A DNA stretch of 64,000 bases, taken from contig NZ_RZTZ01000001.1 of the NCBI RefSeq assembly GCF_004005475.1, forward strand, positions 915,233-979,232. The letters are read 5' to 3'. Origin of the DNA: Niallia taxi (GTDB lineage: Bacteria; Bacillota; Bacilli; Bacillales; Cytobacillaceae). The notes under the pieces were generated by a model. The model made no database searches and was not told the DNA's origin. It worked only from the letters and a program-made list of their open reading frames with translations. Each line of letters opens with the position of its first letter. Within the stretch, counting starts at the first letter, position 1. This document shows, piece after piece, positions 1 through 9,279 of the stretch. The translations under genes and the position numbers were made by a program.

Positions 1-2
1 AG

Positions 3-281
3 CTGACAGAGGTAATCGAGTCAAACAGAGAAATGACAGCCGATATTAGGGACAGTTATCTATCTTATAATGCCCACCAATCTAATCGCATTATGCAAAT
101 CCTAACCGTGATTACGACCATTTTCATGCCTTTGAGTTTTCTTGTTGGCCTTTATGGGATGAACTTTCAATATATGCCTGAGCTGGCTTGGAAATATGGC
201 TATTTCACCTTATTAGGCATTATGGCTACAATCGCAGTTTGTATGTTTTTATTTTTCAAAAGAAAAGGCTGGTTTAAATAA
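3..281 (+). CDS. corA: CorA-family Mg2+ transporter, C-terminal part (5' end outside window)
   Basis: The reading frame is open to the left edge, so this is the last ~92 residues of a longer protein. It carries the two C-terminal membrane helices of CorA channels with the signature YGMNF (Gly-Met-Asn) at the end of the first helix and a short basic tail (FKRKGWFK). CorA forms a pentameric Mg2+/Co2+ channel in the cytoplasmic membrane. The GMN motif identifies the family; substrate is inferred. A terminator follows directly, so this is the last gene of its transcript. Confidence 0.9.
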   Translation: MTEVIESNREMTADIRDSYLSYNAHQSNRIMQILTVITTIFMPLSFLVGLYGMNFQYMPELAWKYGYFTLLGIMATIAVCMFLFFKRKGWFK

Positions 282-286
282 GCTAT

Positions 287-328
287 GCAAATCAACTTCC
301 GAATTGAAGGTTGTTGATTTGCTTTTTT
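287..328 (+). terminator. Intrinsic terminator of corA
   Basis: Arms GCAAATCAAC and GTTGATTTGC, with a partly paired inner stem, are followed by a T-rich run. Confidence 0.8.
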
Positions 329-476
329 CTCTTTTTGCAGTTCAGAACAATGCCAAACATAACATTCGTATGGTAAAATAATGATATCCCCTCTATTTTG
401 AGTATCCCCTTGACTCATTGCCTTTTCTATATTTTTAAAATTCATAAAATTCTACATAAAGATTGGAGGAAACTAA

Positions 477-1379
477 ATGGAAGCACCGCAACTCGAAACG
501 TCTATTGGCGATCAAAAACCTCAGCATAAAGTGCTGCCAAAAAGTGTGTTATTAAAAAGAGGGCTTTTTATCATTTTAGGAAGTGTCATGATGGGTATTG
601 GCATTGAGGAATTCCTCGTTCCTAACCAAATCCTTGATGGAGGAATTGTCGGCATTTCCATTATCCTTTCCCACTTGTTTTCCATTAAGCTCGGTTTCTT
701 CATTTTCCTGCTTAATATTCCGTTTTTCTATATTGGCTATAAACAAATCGGAAAGACTTTCGCCCTCTCTACTTTGTTAGGAATCACCGTATTATCCATA
801 ACCACCATTCTGCTTCATGATGTTCCAGTATTTACGGAGGATCTGCTCTTAGCAACCGTCTTTGGGGGAATTATATTAGGTGTCGGTGTGGGAATTGTTC
901 TCCGCTTTGGAGGGTCTTTAGACGGCACCGAGATCCTGGCACTTCTTTTTAGCAAAAAGCTTCCCTTTTCAGTCGGAGAAATCATTATGTTTTTTAACTT
1001 TTTTATTTTCATTACAGCAGGCTTTGTTTTCACATGGGACAGAGCAATGTATTCCATTATTGCTTACTTTATCGCCTTTAAGGTTATTGATATTGTAATA
1101 GCAGGTCTTGATGAGTCGAAATCCGCCTGGATTATCAGTGACCATGCTGAAGTTATTGGCGAAACCATTATCGCTAGATTAGGACGAGGGGTTACTTATC
1201 TTAAGGGAGAAGGTGCTTATACTGGTGATAATAAGAAGGTCATTTTCTGTGTCATTAACAGGCTTGAGGAAGCAAAGCTGAAATTGATTGTAGAAGAACT
1301 AGATCCGACGGCCTTTCTTGCTGTAGCTAATATCGCAGAAGTCCGAGGCGGCCGCTTTAAGAAAAAAGATATCCATTAA
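477..1379 (+). CDS. YitT family membrane protein (DUF161 + DUF2179)
   Basis: This 300-residue protein has about five hydrophobic helices (residues ~25-195) followed by a soluble C-terminal domain (~205-295). That layout is typical of YitT proteins, where the tail is DUF2179. The glycine-rich stretch LRFGGSLDGTEILALL matches the family. The start ATG has a good SD (GGAGG, 465-469). The gene stands alone between two terminators. The function of YitT proteins is not established. Two further relatives occur here (14631-15203 without the tail, and a YczE-type protein at 37345-37971). Confidence 0.85.
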   Translation: MEAPQLETSIGDQKPQHKVLPKSVLLKRGLFIILGSVMMGIGIEEFLVPNQILDGGIVGISIILSHLFSIKLGFFIFLLNIPFFYIGYKQIGKTFALSTLLGITVLSITTILLHDVPVFTEDLLLATVFGGIILGVGVGIVLRFGGSLDGTEILALLFSKKLPFSVGEIIMFFNFFIFITAGFVFTWDRAMYSIIAYFIAFKVIDIVIAGLDESKSAWIISDHAEVIGETIIARLGRGVTYLKGEGAYTGDNKKVIFCVINRLEEAKLKLIVEELDPTAFLAVANIAEVRGGRFKKKDIH

Positions 1380-1386
1380 TAACCTT

Positions 1387-1421
1387 CAAAAGAAGAGCTT
1401 CGCCTAAGCTCTTCTTCTTTT
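1387..1421 (+). terminator. Terminator of the YitT gene
   Basis: Hairpin AGAAGAGCTT / AAGCTCTTCT with a five-base loop, followed by a T-rich tract. Confidence 0.8.
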
Positions 1422-1556
1422 GTTTCACTTTCCTGCATGCAAATCGTCTATTTAACTTTATATTTGTCAACACTTGAAACAGGCTATTATTTGATTCCGT
1501 TTACAAGCATCGTTAGAATATGACTAAAGAAAATAAATATATAAGGGGGATAAAAT

Positions 1557-2345
1557 TTGAAAAAGAATGCAACCATCTACATCCTTTTGCTTTCGTCACT
1601 CGTTTGCTTGATGTGGATGCTTGGTCTCGGCTGGGTACTTGTCGATTATGCAAAAGGCTCTAAAAAGGAACTGAACACGCCTAATACACTTACAGAAAAA
1701 GCACCTTCTGGCGGCGTCCAGCTTCTTGCATTAGGAGATTCACTAACAAGAGGAACAGGTGATCAGGCTGGAAAAGGTTATATCGGCTACCTGAAGGACG
1801 AGCTTGCAGAGAAAACAGATGAGAAAATTACGCTAACCAATTATGGTGTTAAAGGCGCGACCTCTAAGGATCTTGCTGCACAAATCAAGCAGCAGGAAAT
1901 CCAAAGACAGGCCAAAAATGCTGATATTATTTTTATTACCATCGGCGGGAATGATTTGTTCCAAGGCGGGGAAACCCTTTCCCATATAAACGACAACACC
2001 ATTGCTGATCTATCTGCAGCTTATAATCAAAACTTGAAGGAAATATTAACTACCATCAGATCTACTAACAAGGAAGCACCAATTTACTTGATCGGTCTTT
2101 ACAACCCATTCAGCGATTTGGAAAACAGTGAAGCTACATCTAAGATTGTCCGTGATTGGAATTATGCAAGTGCTGAAACAAGCTCTGCCTTCGCAAAGAC
2201 AATTTTTGTTCCTACATATGATATTTTCCAGCAAAATGTACAGACTTATCTTTATTCAGACCACTTCCATCCTAACAAACAGGGGTATGAATTAATGGCA
2301 GATAGAGTTGCTTCCTTAATTTCATGGGAGGTGGAGGAAAATTGA
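1557..2345 (+). CDS. SGNH/GDSL-type secreted or anchored esterase/lipase
   Basis: This 262-residue serine hydrolase starts at a TTG preceded by AAGGGGGA. It begins with an uncleaved-looking membrane helix (residues ~8-30), so the catalytic domain should face outward. The blocks are clear: ALGDSLTRG (nucleophile Ser, block I), a Gly-containing block II (NYGVKGATS), GGNDL (block III, Asn) and SDHFHPN (block V Asp/His). It resembles B. subtilis YpmR-type proteins. It overlaps the start of the ABC transporter gene by 4 bases and is probably cotranscribed with it, suggesting a shared cell-envelope role. Substrate unknown. Confidence 0.85.
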   Translation: MKKNATIYILLLSSLVCLMWMLGLGWVLVDYAKGSKKELNTPNTLTEKAPSGGVQLLALGDSLTRGTGDQAGKGYIGYLKDELAEKTDEKITLTNYGVKGATSKDLAAQIKQQEIQRQAKNADIIFITIGGNDLFQGGETLSHINDNTIADLSAAYNQNLKEILTTIRSTNKEAPIYLIGLYNPFSDLENSEATSKIVRDWNYASAETSSAFAKTIFVPTYDIFQQNVQTYLYSDHFHPNKQGYELMADRVASLISWEVEEN

Positions 2346-3253
2346 GTGAGACTACCTTATCAGTTAGAAATTTAACCAAAACAATCGGTAAAAGACAGAT
2401 TATTAAAGATATCAGCTTTGATCTGAAAAGCGGTGAGGTGTTTGGCTTTCTCGGACCGAACGGTGCCGGAAAGACAACAACAATACGGATGCTCGTCGGT
2501 TTAATTAAACCTACATCAGGTTCCATTCAAATATGTGGCTATGATGTTAAAAAGGATTTCTCTAAAGCGATGGAAAGACTCGGATGTATTGTAGAAAACC
2601 CAGAGCTTTATCCCTATTTAACAGGCTGGGAAAACCTGCAATTTTTTGCCCGTATGCTAAAGGGCGTTGATGACAAAAGAATTCAAGAAATTGTGAAACT
2701 TGTTGGGCTGAAGGAAAGAATTCATGACAAGGTTAAAACATACTCCCTCGGAATGAGACAAAGGCTGGGAATAGGTCAAGCCCTGTTAAGCAGACCTAAG
2801 GTTTTAATCCTGGATGAGCCTACAAACGGCTTAGACCCGTCTGGCATAAGGGAAATGCGGCAGTTTATTCGCTTTCTGGCAAAGGAAGAAGGATTGAGCG
2901 TTTTAGTTTCAAGCCATCTCCTTAGTGAAATCCAATTGCTGTGTGACAGGGTGTCCATTATATTGAGCGGGAAAATCATTCATACAGAAACCGTTCATTC
3001 CTTGCTGACAGCCCAGGAAAAGATCTTTTGGCGTTTTACTCCAATGGATGCTGGTGTGGAAATATTAAGAAGCGTCTCACCATCTGTCACAATTGATGGA
3101 GATACAGTAATTACTCCATTTATTGAAGAAGAAGCGGGTCAGTGGAGCAGGCTGTTATTCGAGGCAAATGTACAGGTAAAGGAAATGAACAGGCAAATAC
3201 CTTCCTTAGAGCATCTCTTCCTTGAACTGACAGGAGGTGAGTCTATTGAGTAA
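2342..3253 (+). CDS. ABC transporter ATP-binding protein
   Basis: About 303 residues. Walker A GPNGAGKTT, signature YSLGMRQR, Walker B LILDEPTNGLD and the switch histidine (SSHLL) are all present, so it should hydrolyse ATP. The start is set at TTG 2342, which has GGTGGAGG just upstream; an upstream in-frame ATG at 2324 lies within that SD region and is less likely. The C-terminal ~80 residues form the extension usual for drug/lantibiotic-type exporters (BcrA-like). It is coupled to the esterase gene before it and the permease after it. Cargo cannot be predicted. Confidence 0.9.
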   Translation: MSETTLSVRNLTKTIGKRQIIKDISFDLKSGEVFGFLGPNGAGKTTTIRMLVGLIKPTSGSIQICGYDVKKDFSKAMERLGCIVENPELYPYLTGWENLQFFARMLKGVDDKRIQEIVKLVGLKERIHDKVKTYSLGMRQRLGIGQALLSRPKVLILDEPTNGLDPSGIREMRQFIRFLAKEEGLSVLVSSHLLSEIQLLCDRVSIILSGKIIHTETVHSLLTAQEKIFWRFTPMDAGVEILRSVSPSVTIDGDTVITPFIEEEAGQWSRLLFEANVQVKEMNRQIPSLEHLFLELTGGESIE

Positions 3254-4226
3254 ACTTGTCTACAATGAAATGCTTAAGCTCGTTAAAAGCAAGCGGCTGT
3301 TTGTTGTTACATTGATTATCGGCATCATGATTGCTATGTTCACATATGCACAGTTTAGAGAAATGGAAAACGTGAAGAAACGCTTAGGAGATGTTGACTG
3401 GCGCACCACCTTGCAGCAATCAATCATCGATACTCAAAACAGGATTGGCTCAAGCGGTATTTCAGATGAATGGCGAAACCAACTAAAGGTCCGCATCAGT
3501 CAATCTCAATATTATCTTGATCATGATATCAATCCGCAAGAACCAGGTGCTCCAACATTCCTTCGTGTTTTCCTGGATAACTCGATGCAGCTGCTACTGC
3601 CATTAATGGTGATGATTGTCGCTGCTGACCTTGTTTCATCTGAGCGAAGTATCGGCACCATTAAGCTGCTCTTAACACGGCCAGTCCGCCGTTGGCGGGT
3701 TTTGCTCAGCAAATACATTACATTGGTTTTGTCCATTTCGTTCATTCTCTTTATGTTCGGATTATTCGCTTATATAATCAGTGGACTATTCTTCGGATAT
3801 GTAGGCTGGACCGCTCCTATTCTTACCGGATTTACAGTTGAAGCAGGCGAGCTCAATACTGCCGGAGTCCATCTTGTACCACAATGGCAATATATCATGA
3901 TGGTATTTGGACTAGCCTGGTTTGTTTCCCTCGTTGTCGGGACTCTTTCCTTTATGCTGTCAATCCTAATTAGAAGCACTGCTGCTGGGATGGGAGTCAT
4001 GCTTGCCTTCTTAATATCAGGAACAATTATCAGCAATATTGCTTCCTCTTGGGAGTCTGCAAAGTATTTGTTCATGGTTAACCTGAGGCTCACAGACTAC
4101 CTGCAAGGAAATATTCCGCCTATTGAAGGAATGTCCTTGCCCTTTTCCTTGACAGTACTGGCAATATGGGGGGCAGCAGCATTAGTCATTTCCTTTTTCA
4201 CCTTTACTAAAAAAGATATATATTAA
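3246..4226 (+). CDS. ABC-2 type transporter permease
   Basis: About 326 residues with an N-terminal helix (~residues 20-40), a long extracytoplasmic-looking loop, then five further hydrophobic helices. This is the ABC-2 permease layout, and it partners the ATPase encoded immediately upstream. A TTG start at 3246 has AGGAGG at 3232-3237 with good spacing; the GTG at 3237 overlaps that SD. The gene overlaps the ATPase gene end by 8 bases, so translation is coupled. A strong terminator follows. Confidence 0.85.
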   Translation: MSKLVYNEMLKLVKSKRLFVVTLIIGIMIAMFTYAQFREMENVKKRLGDVDWRTTLQQSIIDTQNRIGSSGISDEWRNQLKVRISQSQYYLDHDINPQEPGAPTFLRVFLDNSMQLLLPLMVMIVAADLVSSERSIGTIKLLLTRPVRRWRVLLSKYITLVLSISFILFMFGLFAYIISGLFFGYVGWTAPILTGFTVEAGELNTAGVHLVPQWQYIMMVFGLAWFVSLVVGTLSFMLSILIRSTAAGMGVMLAFLISGTIISNIASSWESAKYLFMVNLRLTDYLQGNIPPIEGMSLPFSLTVLAIWGAAALVISFFTFTKKDIY

Positions 4227-4255
4227 AAAAATCTGGGATTCCCCAGATTTTTTTT
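4225..4255. terminator. Bidirectional terminator between convergent genes
   Basis: AAAAAATCTGGG / CCCAGATTTTTT with a short loop; T-runs on both strands serve the permease gene (+) and the small secreted protein gene (-). Confidence 0.85.
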
Positions 4256-4583
4256 ATGGCTGCTCAGGCTCACTCACAGTCAAAGAGATGAACTTATCGT
4301 TTTCCAAATCATGCTTTATTATTACTTCTACTGTTTTTTCTTTGTTGTTTTCTTTAACAACGAACTGAAAGCTGTCTTCCACTTCCATTGTTGTGATTTT
4401 CTTTCTGCCCATATACTTATAGTCAGTAACTGCTTGATCTGGATAATCTGCTTTGACTACAGCAATAGCAATGCTACCGTATTTTTCATAATCTGATTTT
4501 TGAACCGCAATATTATGGGATGGAAATAAGAATGCCATAATTAGGATGGATGCAACTAATATAGGAAAAGCTCGATTCTTCAT
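4254..4583 (-). CDS. Small secreted protein, DUF3889-like
   Basis: This 109-residue protein has an N-terminal signal peptide (hydrophobic residues ~6-21, then polar). The mature part begins KYGSIAIAVVKADYP, a pattern I associate with the DUF3889 family of short exported Bacillus proteins (PepSY-like fold size). There is no catalytic motif. It lies 27 bp downstream of the M14 carboxypeptidase gene on the same strand, so the two are probably one operon. Function unknown; family assignment is from memory of the motif. Confidence 0.65.
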   Translation of the reverse strand: MKNRAFPILVASILIMAFLFPSHNIAVQKSDYEKYGSIAIAVVKADYPDQAVTDYKYMGRKKITTMEVEDSFQFVVKENNKEKTVEVIIKHDLENDKFISLTVSEPEQP

Positions 4584-4610
4584 GTTAACCTCCTGAAACC
4601 TTTTTTCCTA

Positions 4611-5603
4611 TTATCTGTAATCCAAGTTCTTTTTATGTACATTCTCTAATTGTTTTGCTTCTTGAAGCAAAACCTCTGTCACATTCCTATTTCGTTGCCA
4701 TTCCTCTGCAAATGTACTAAGAGGAGGACTGGTTTCTTCAACAGTAGGACATATTTCAATTGTAAAAGCAGGCAAATGATAGGTGGTAATAAACCAGTCT
4801 GTGTATCCTGCTCCAATGGCATCTGGGTCTGGTTTACCAAGCTCATACCCTGTTGTTTCTGCTAGTTTAGAGGCAATTGACATGTCCCTTTCACTGTTCT
4901 CCTTATTGTTGTACTGCCAGAAAATTTCCTGTCCTGATGAATGATAAGCTACAGCTAAAGTTGGCTTTATTTTGTCTGTTAAACTGACAATTGCTTGTAC
5001 CTCTTTGGCCTCAAGCGGTTTTTCTCCTTTATAGTTTTTAAAGGAAGGTTTTGAACTTTCCCCTTCCAGCTCCTCCCAGCCTGCAGGGTATTGACGGTTC
5101 AAATCGACTCCCCTTCCATTGCTCTTCCAATGGGTAAAGTCTTTAGAACCTTCATTCATTTTTTTTATAGCCATACGTGAAAACAATGGAAATTTCCGCA
5201 CTTCCCCCTGCTGAATGGTAACCCCGTCTGGATTAAGCATTGGAACAAACCAGATTGAATAATCTCCCATCCTATTGTAAAGATCCTCTTCCTTTACTTG
5301 GTTCTCGACCATTTTCATCACCATGAGTGCTGTAATCCATTCCCTGCCATGATGTGTTCCACTTATCAAAATGGATTTTTCCCCTGTCCCTACTTTTATT
5401 CCATACAGCTTTCTGCCGTATTCAGAATAGCCAATCGTATGTACTTCTAGCTTCTTTTTGTATTTGCTTTTCATTTTCCATATATCGCGCTGATACTCTT
5501 CATATGTGTATTGCTCCTGCCTGCTTAACTCCTTCGCCAGAATATTCCCTGGAAATGGGAGAACAAATACAAGGCAAAGCATCATTATAGTTATTTTTTT
5601 CAT
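4611..5603 (-). CDS. Secreted M14-family zinc carboxypeptidase
   Basis: This 330-residue protein has a signal peptide (MKKITIMMLCLVFVLPFPG, residues 1-19). Zinc ligands are visible: HHGRE (His and Glu, about residue 84) and a later His in AYHSSGQE. The Arg/Asn substrate-binding motif is GVDLNRQYP, and the catalytic Glu is in FTIEICP. It should remove C-terminal or gamma-D-Glu-linked residues from peptides or peptidoglycan outside the cell; the exact substrate is inferred. The start ATG has AGGAGG eight bases upstream. It forms an operon with the small secreted protein gene downstream. Confidence 0.85.
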   Translation of the reverse strand: MKKITIMMLCLVFVLPFPGNILAKELSRQEQYTYEEYQRDIWKMKSKYKKKLEVHTIGYSEYGRKLYGIKVGTGEKSILISGTHHGREWITALMVMKMVENQVKEEDLYNRMGDYSIWFVPMLNPDGVTIQQGEVRKFPLFSRMAIKKMNEGSKDFTHWKSNGRGVDLNRQYPAGWEELEGESSKPSFKNYKGEKPLEAKEVQAIVSLTDKIKPTLAVAYHSSGQEIFWQYNNKENSERDMSIASKLAETTGYELGKPDPDAIGAGYTDWFITTYHLPAFTIEICPTVEETSPPLSTFAEEWQRNRNVTEVLLQEAKQLENVHKKNLDYR

Positions 5604-5775
5604 AGTGCCTCCTTTTCCTTTTTATAATTTGATAATAGAAGATTTTTATTCAGCTTTTTATACAGGTAAAATAAGAAAAGCCTTTCAAATCAGGATAGCC
5701 AAGTTTTAGAATGAAATATTATCGTGATCAATCGCATACTAAAATCATCTCCTTAAAACAAAGGAGGCGGACAGC

Positions 5776-6021
5776 TTGAATAAAGTTGATTATGATCGTG
5801 CACTGTACTACACCCACCGTTCTGAGTGGGATAATCTTTTAATACTGATGGTGCGCACGAAGGATCATTTTCTTTCAAAAAAAATAGAACATTTCCTGCA
5901 CGCCTACAATTTTGAACATGATTATACTGTAATCGAAAATAACTTGTATTCATTACTGCGCTACATTGACCACGCCAACGACAATGTATGCGAAACTGAC
6001 ATTCACACAACCATAATGTAA
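5776..6021 (+). CDS. yhdB: YhdB-like small protein of unknown function
   Basis: This 81-residue acidic/aromatic protein starts at a TTG preceded by AAGGAGG (5761-5767). The N-terminal half (NKVDYDRALYYTHRS...) matches my recollection of B. subtilis YhdB. There is no signal peptide or membrane helix. The role of YhdB is not known. It is a single-gene unit ending at a bidirectional terminator shared with yhcX. Confidence 0.7.
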   Translation: MNKVDYDRALYYTHRSEWDNLLILMVRTKDHFLSKKIEHFLHAYNFEHDYTVIENNLYSLLRYIDHANDNVCETDIHTTIM

Positions 6022-6035
6022 TAAAGAATTCCACC

Positions 6036-6067
6036 AAAAAAACCGCGGTCAGGGTTCCGCGGTTTTT
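6036..6067. terminator. Bidirectional terminator
   Basis: AAAAAACCGCGG / CCGCGGTTTTTT with an 8-base loop; serves yhdB (+) and yhcX (-). Confidence 0.85.
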
Positions 6068-6073
6068 TACAGG

Positions 6074-7621
6074 TTAAAACTTCTTATGTTTATAATCAAT
6101 TTCGTAAAGGTCTGTTCTTCTGTCCTTTAGTTGCCTAACAGTACCATTTTGGCGTTTTCTGCGAAGCACCTCTAAATCCACATCACCAATCAATACCATT
6201 TCAATATTCGGGTTCGTCTCCCCGACAATTCCATCTCTTGCAAATTCAAAATCAGACGGCGCAAAGATTGCTGACTGAGCATATTGAATGTCCATGTTTT
6301 CCGTTTGTGGAAGATTACCGACAGTACCTGCAATCACTGTATAAATCTGATTTTCAACAGCTCGTGCCTGTGCACAGTAGCGGACACGCAAATACCCTTG
6401 ACGGTCTTCCGTACAGAATGGAGTAAAGATAATTTTAGCACCCATATCTGTAGCAATTCTTGCAAGCTCTGGAAATTCGATGTCATAACAAATAAGGATT
6501 GCAATCTTTCCGCAATCTGTATCAAACACACGAACTTGATCTCCTCTGCTTATTCCCCACCATTTTTGTTCATTTGGCGTAATATGCAGCTTATATTGCT
6601 TTTCAATGCTGCCATCTCTTCTAAATAAATAGGAGATATTGTAGATTTCCTCATCATCCTCTTGTACAAAGTGAGAGCCGCCGATAATGTTGATATTGTA
6701 TCTGATCGCAAGGTTTGAGAACAGCTCCATATATTGCTCCGTATATTCTGTCACCTTACGAATTGCATTAATGGGGATTTTCTCATCTAGAAACGACATA
6801 AGCTGTGTCGTAAATATTTCTGGAAAAACAACAAAATCAGATGAAGCATCTGATGCGACGTCCGTATAATATTCAACCTGATTAGCAAAATCTTCAAAGC
6901 TGTCAATTTGCCTCATCATGTACTGAACAACACAAATTCTAACAGGATAGCTGCTTTTAAAGAACCGTTTTGACTGAGGAAGATATTCGACATTATTCCA
7001 TTCCATCAATGTTGCATACTTACTTGATTGTCTATCGTCTGGAAGATAATTCGGATTTATCCGCATTAAGGTGAACCCGTTAATTAACTGAAAGGAAAGA
7101 ACAGGATCATAAATGCGGTGATGAATTACCTCCTCGACATATTCTCGCGCAGACATTTCACTTTCGTATTTATAATAATTAGGTATCCTGCCGCCAATAA
7201 TAATGCTTTTTAAATTAAGTCTGCGAACTAGTTCTTTTCTCGCTTCATATAAGCGGTGCCCTATTTTCATCCTTCTATATTGCGGATCAACCATCACTTC
7301 AATACCGTATAAATTATATCCATCTGGATTATGATTCGTTATGTAACCTTTGTCTGTCACATCATCCCAGGAATGTCTGTCATCATACTCATCAAAGTTG
7401 ATGATAAGACTTGAACAGGATCCGATGATTTCTCCATTATATTCTGCGACAAATTGTCCTTCCTGAAACAAATCTAAATGGCTTTTAAGCTGTGCCTTCG
7501 TCCATGGCTCCATCCCTGGAAAGCACTCCGCTTGAAGCTGCAGGATTTTATCTATATCCTTGTACTCCGTATTTCTTATCATCAAACGCTTTTCAAACTT
7601 CGATAAATCTAGTTTAGTCAT
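6074..7621 (-). CDS. yhcX: GNAT-carbon-nitrogen hydrolase fusion (YhcX)
   Basis: This 515-residue protein has two domains. Residues ~12-180 form a GNAT acetyltransferase fold (acetyl-CoA loop region QYRRMKIGHRLY). Residues ~225-490 form a nitrilase-superfamily amidohydrolase with its triad visible: Glu in FVVFPEIF, Lys in YKLHITP and Cys in LICYDIEFP. Length and order match B. subtilis YhcX. The family is thought to hydrolyse C-N bonds of small amides; the real substrate is unknown. The gene is monocistronic with no obvious regulatory site. Confidence 0.85.
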   Translation of the reverse strand: MTKLDLSKFEKRLMIRNTEYKDIDKILQLQAECFPGMEPWTKAQLKSHLDLFQEGQFVAEYNGEIIGSCSSLIINFDEYDDRHSWDDVTDKGYITNHNPDGYNLYGIEVMVDPQYRRMKIGHRLYEARKELVRRLNLKSIIIGGRIPNYYKYESEMSAREYVEEVIHHRIYDPVLSFQLINGFTLMRINPNYLPDDRQSSKYATLMEWNNVEYLPQSKRFFKSSYPVRICVVQYMMRQIDSFEDFANQVEYYTDVASDASSDFVVFPEIFTTQLMSFLDEKIPINAIRKVTEYTEQYMELFSNLAIRYNINIIGGSHFVQEDDEEIYNISYLFRRDGSIEKQYKLHITPNEQKWWGISRGDQVRVFDTDCGKIAILICYDIEFPELARIATDMGAKIIFTPFCTEDRQGYLRVRYCAQARAVENQIYTVIAGTVGNLPQTENMDIQYAQSAIFAPSDFEFARDGIVGETNPNIEMVLIGDVDLEVLRRKRQNGTVRQLKDRRTDLYEIDYKHKKF

Positions 7622-7715
7622 TTAAGCTGCTCCCTTTTTCCTCTTTTTCTTCTACATTTCCCTATTTTCCCGTAAGCTAATCTTTTTAAAGTTGTATAAC
7701 TTTATATATATGCAA

Positions 7716-7749
7716 AAAAAAGAGCCACATATCTTCTGCGGCTCTTTTC
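7716..7749 (-). terminator. Terminator downstream of yhcU
   Basis: Read on the minus strand: AAAAGAGCCGCA, a loop, then TGGCTCTTTTTTT. Confidence 0.75.
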
Positions 7750-7764
7750 ACTGTAATAAAAAAA

Positions 7765-8151
7765 CTATAATAAATACTCGTTTGCAGCCTCTGAATAGAT
7801 GCTCAAACTTTTATCTTTTTTTGAGAAATTGTCAAGACGGAAAGGGAAAAATAACTCGAACTCATCTAATATCTCGACATTTCTTTCGAATAAATGATCG
7901 TATTCATCACTTTCATCCGAATTCTCAACAATCGATATAATTGTCTGCAACGCAGCAATCACTTGATAGGAATTCTTTAATGTACTTAGCATATATGATT
8001 GCTCTTGTGTTAAACGCAAAACATTCAAGTTCGAAAACTTGTTTATTTCATCATCAGAAAAAAAGTCGGGAAAAATGGACGTATAAAAAGTTTGAATAAG
8101 TTCATTTATTTGCTCTTCCTGTGCAGGCGTTGAAGCATAAGCTACCTTCAT
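7765..8151 (-). CDS. yhcU: DUF5365 family protein YhcU
   Basis: This 128-residue, acidic, soluble protein begins MKVAYASTPAQEEQI, followed by the IQTFYTSIFPDFF region I recall from B. subtilis YhcU (131 aa). No catalytic motif or membrane helix is seen. It is divergent from yhcT, as neighbours of the same yhc cluster. Function unknown. Confidence 0.7.
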   Translation of the reverse strand: MKVAYASTPAQEEQINELIQTFYTSIFPDFFSDDEINKFSNLNVLRLTQEQSYMLSTLKNSYQVIAALQTIISIVENSDESDEYDHLFERNVEILDEFELFFPFRLDNFSKKDKSLSIYSEAANEYLL

Positions 8152-8305
8152 TGGATTTTACCACCCTCTAAATAATAATTATAATTGTTAACAATAGAAT
8201 AACATACACCCCCTACAGTTTTCCGTGGTAATTAAAACCATGATATGATGGGTTATGCAATACTATTAAAATTTAACAAAAGAGAAATAACGGAGGTTTT
8301 TAATC

Positions 8306-9235
8306 ATGCATTTCGACAGAAAGGGCGAATGGATGTTACTTGAAATTCCTGAAAAATGGAATGCAATATCAATAGATGAACTGTTCCGCACCATTCTTCT
8401 CGCATCAAAGAAGCAAGTACATTTATTTAAGATGCAGAAAAAAATGATGCTGAATAATGCTGTCATAACAAATTGGTTTACTCCACTAAAAACTGGAGAT
8501 TTATTATCGATAAAAATGTTTGATTCTCAGCCTAATAATATCGAAGCAGCCTATATGGAGCTCAGCGTATTGTATGAGGATGACTTTTTAGTGATTTTTA
8601 ACAAACCTCATGGAATTGATACACATCCTAACGCACCAGAAGATGTTTCTTCCCTAACAAATGGGGCAGCTTTTCATCTGCTGCTGAATGGAGAAGAACG
8701 GCAGCTTAAGCATATACATCGCCTTGATCGGAACACAACGGGCTGTATATTATTTGCCAAGCACGAATTGATAGGAAATATGCTTGATCAGAGCTTAAGA
8801 GAACGAAAAATCAAAAGAACATATTTAGCACTTGTTCATGGCAATGTGAAAGGAAAAAAAGGAAGTATTAACAAGCCAATAGGCAGGGACAGGCATCATG
8901 CCACAAAAAGAAGAGTCTCAGAAAATGGACAGGCTGCTGTCACTCATTACAAACGGCTGCAATACTTTCCTGAAACTGATTTGACACTTGTTTCCTGCAG
9001 TCTTGAAACTGGCCGCACACATCAAATCCGTGTTCATTTCAGCTCAATTGGCCATCCTCTTGCAGGTGATGTTCTTTATGGGGGGAGAGCTGCTGCTTAC
9101 GACAGACAGGCACTGCATGCAGCAAAGTTGGAGTTTGCACACCCAATAACAGGAGAATATATAAAGGTCTTTGCCCCATTTCTGGACAGTCCTGCAATAT
9201 TCCCTGTAAATACGCTTGAATTACTGGAAAAATAA
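8306..9235 (+). CDS. yhcT: RluA-family rRNA pseudouridine synthase (YhcT)
   Basis: This 309-residue protein carries the catalytic signature HRLDRNTTGCILFAK, with the essential Asp in HRLDR, and the C-terminal block GRTHQIRVHFSSIGHPLAGD typical of RluA/RluD enzymes, which isomerise uridine in rRNA or tRNA. The N-terminal ~80 residues replace the usual S4 domain. Start ATG has GGAGG at 8291-8295. Target uridine cannot be told from the sequence. A strong terminator follows. Confidence 0.9.
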   Translation: MHFDRKGEWMLLEIPEKWNAISIDELFRTILLASKKQVHLFKMQKKMMLNNAVITNWFTPLKTGDLLSIKMFDSQPNNIEAAYMELSVLYEDDFLVIFNKPHGIDTHPNAPEDVSSLTNGAAFHLLLNGEERQLKHIHRLDRNTTGCILFAKHELIGNMLDQSLRERKIKRTYLALVHGNVKGKKGSINKPIGRDRHHATKRRVSENGQAAVTHYKRLQYFPETDLTLVSCSLETGRTHQIRVHFSSIGHPLAGDVLYGGRAAAYDRQALHAAKLEFAHPITGEYIKVFAPFLDSPAIFPVNTLELLEK

Positions 9236-9273
9236 AAAAGCGGGAAAGGCTATTTGCCTTCTCCCGCTTTATT
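9236..9273 (+). terminator. Terminator of yhcT (bidirectional)
   Basis: AAAGCGGGA / TCCCGCTTT stem with an internally paired AAGGC/GCCTT loop; also acts for the convergent gene on the minus strand. Confidence 0.85.
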
Positions 9274-9279
9274 AGATTA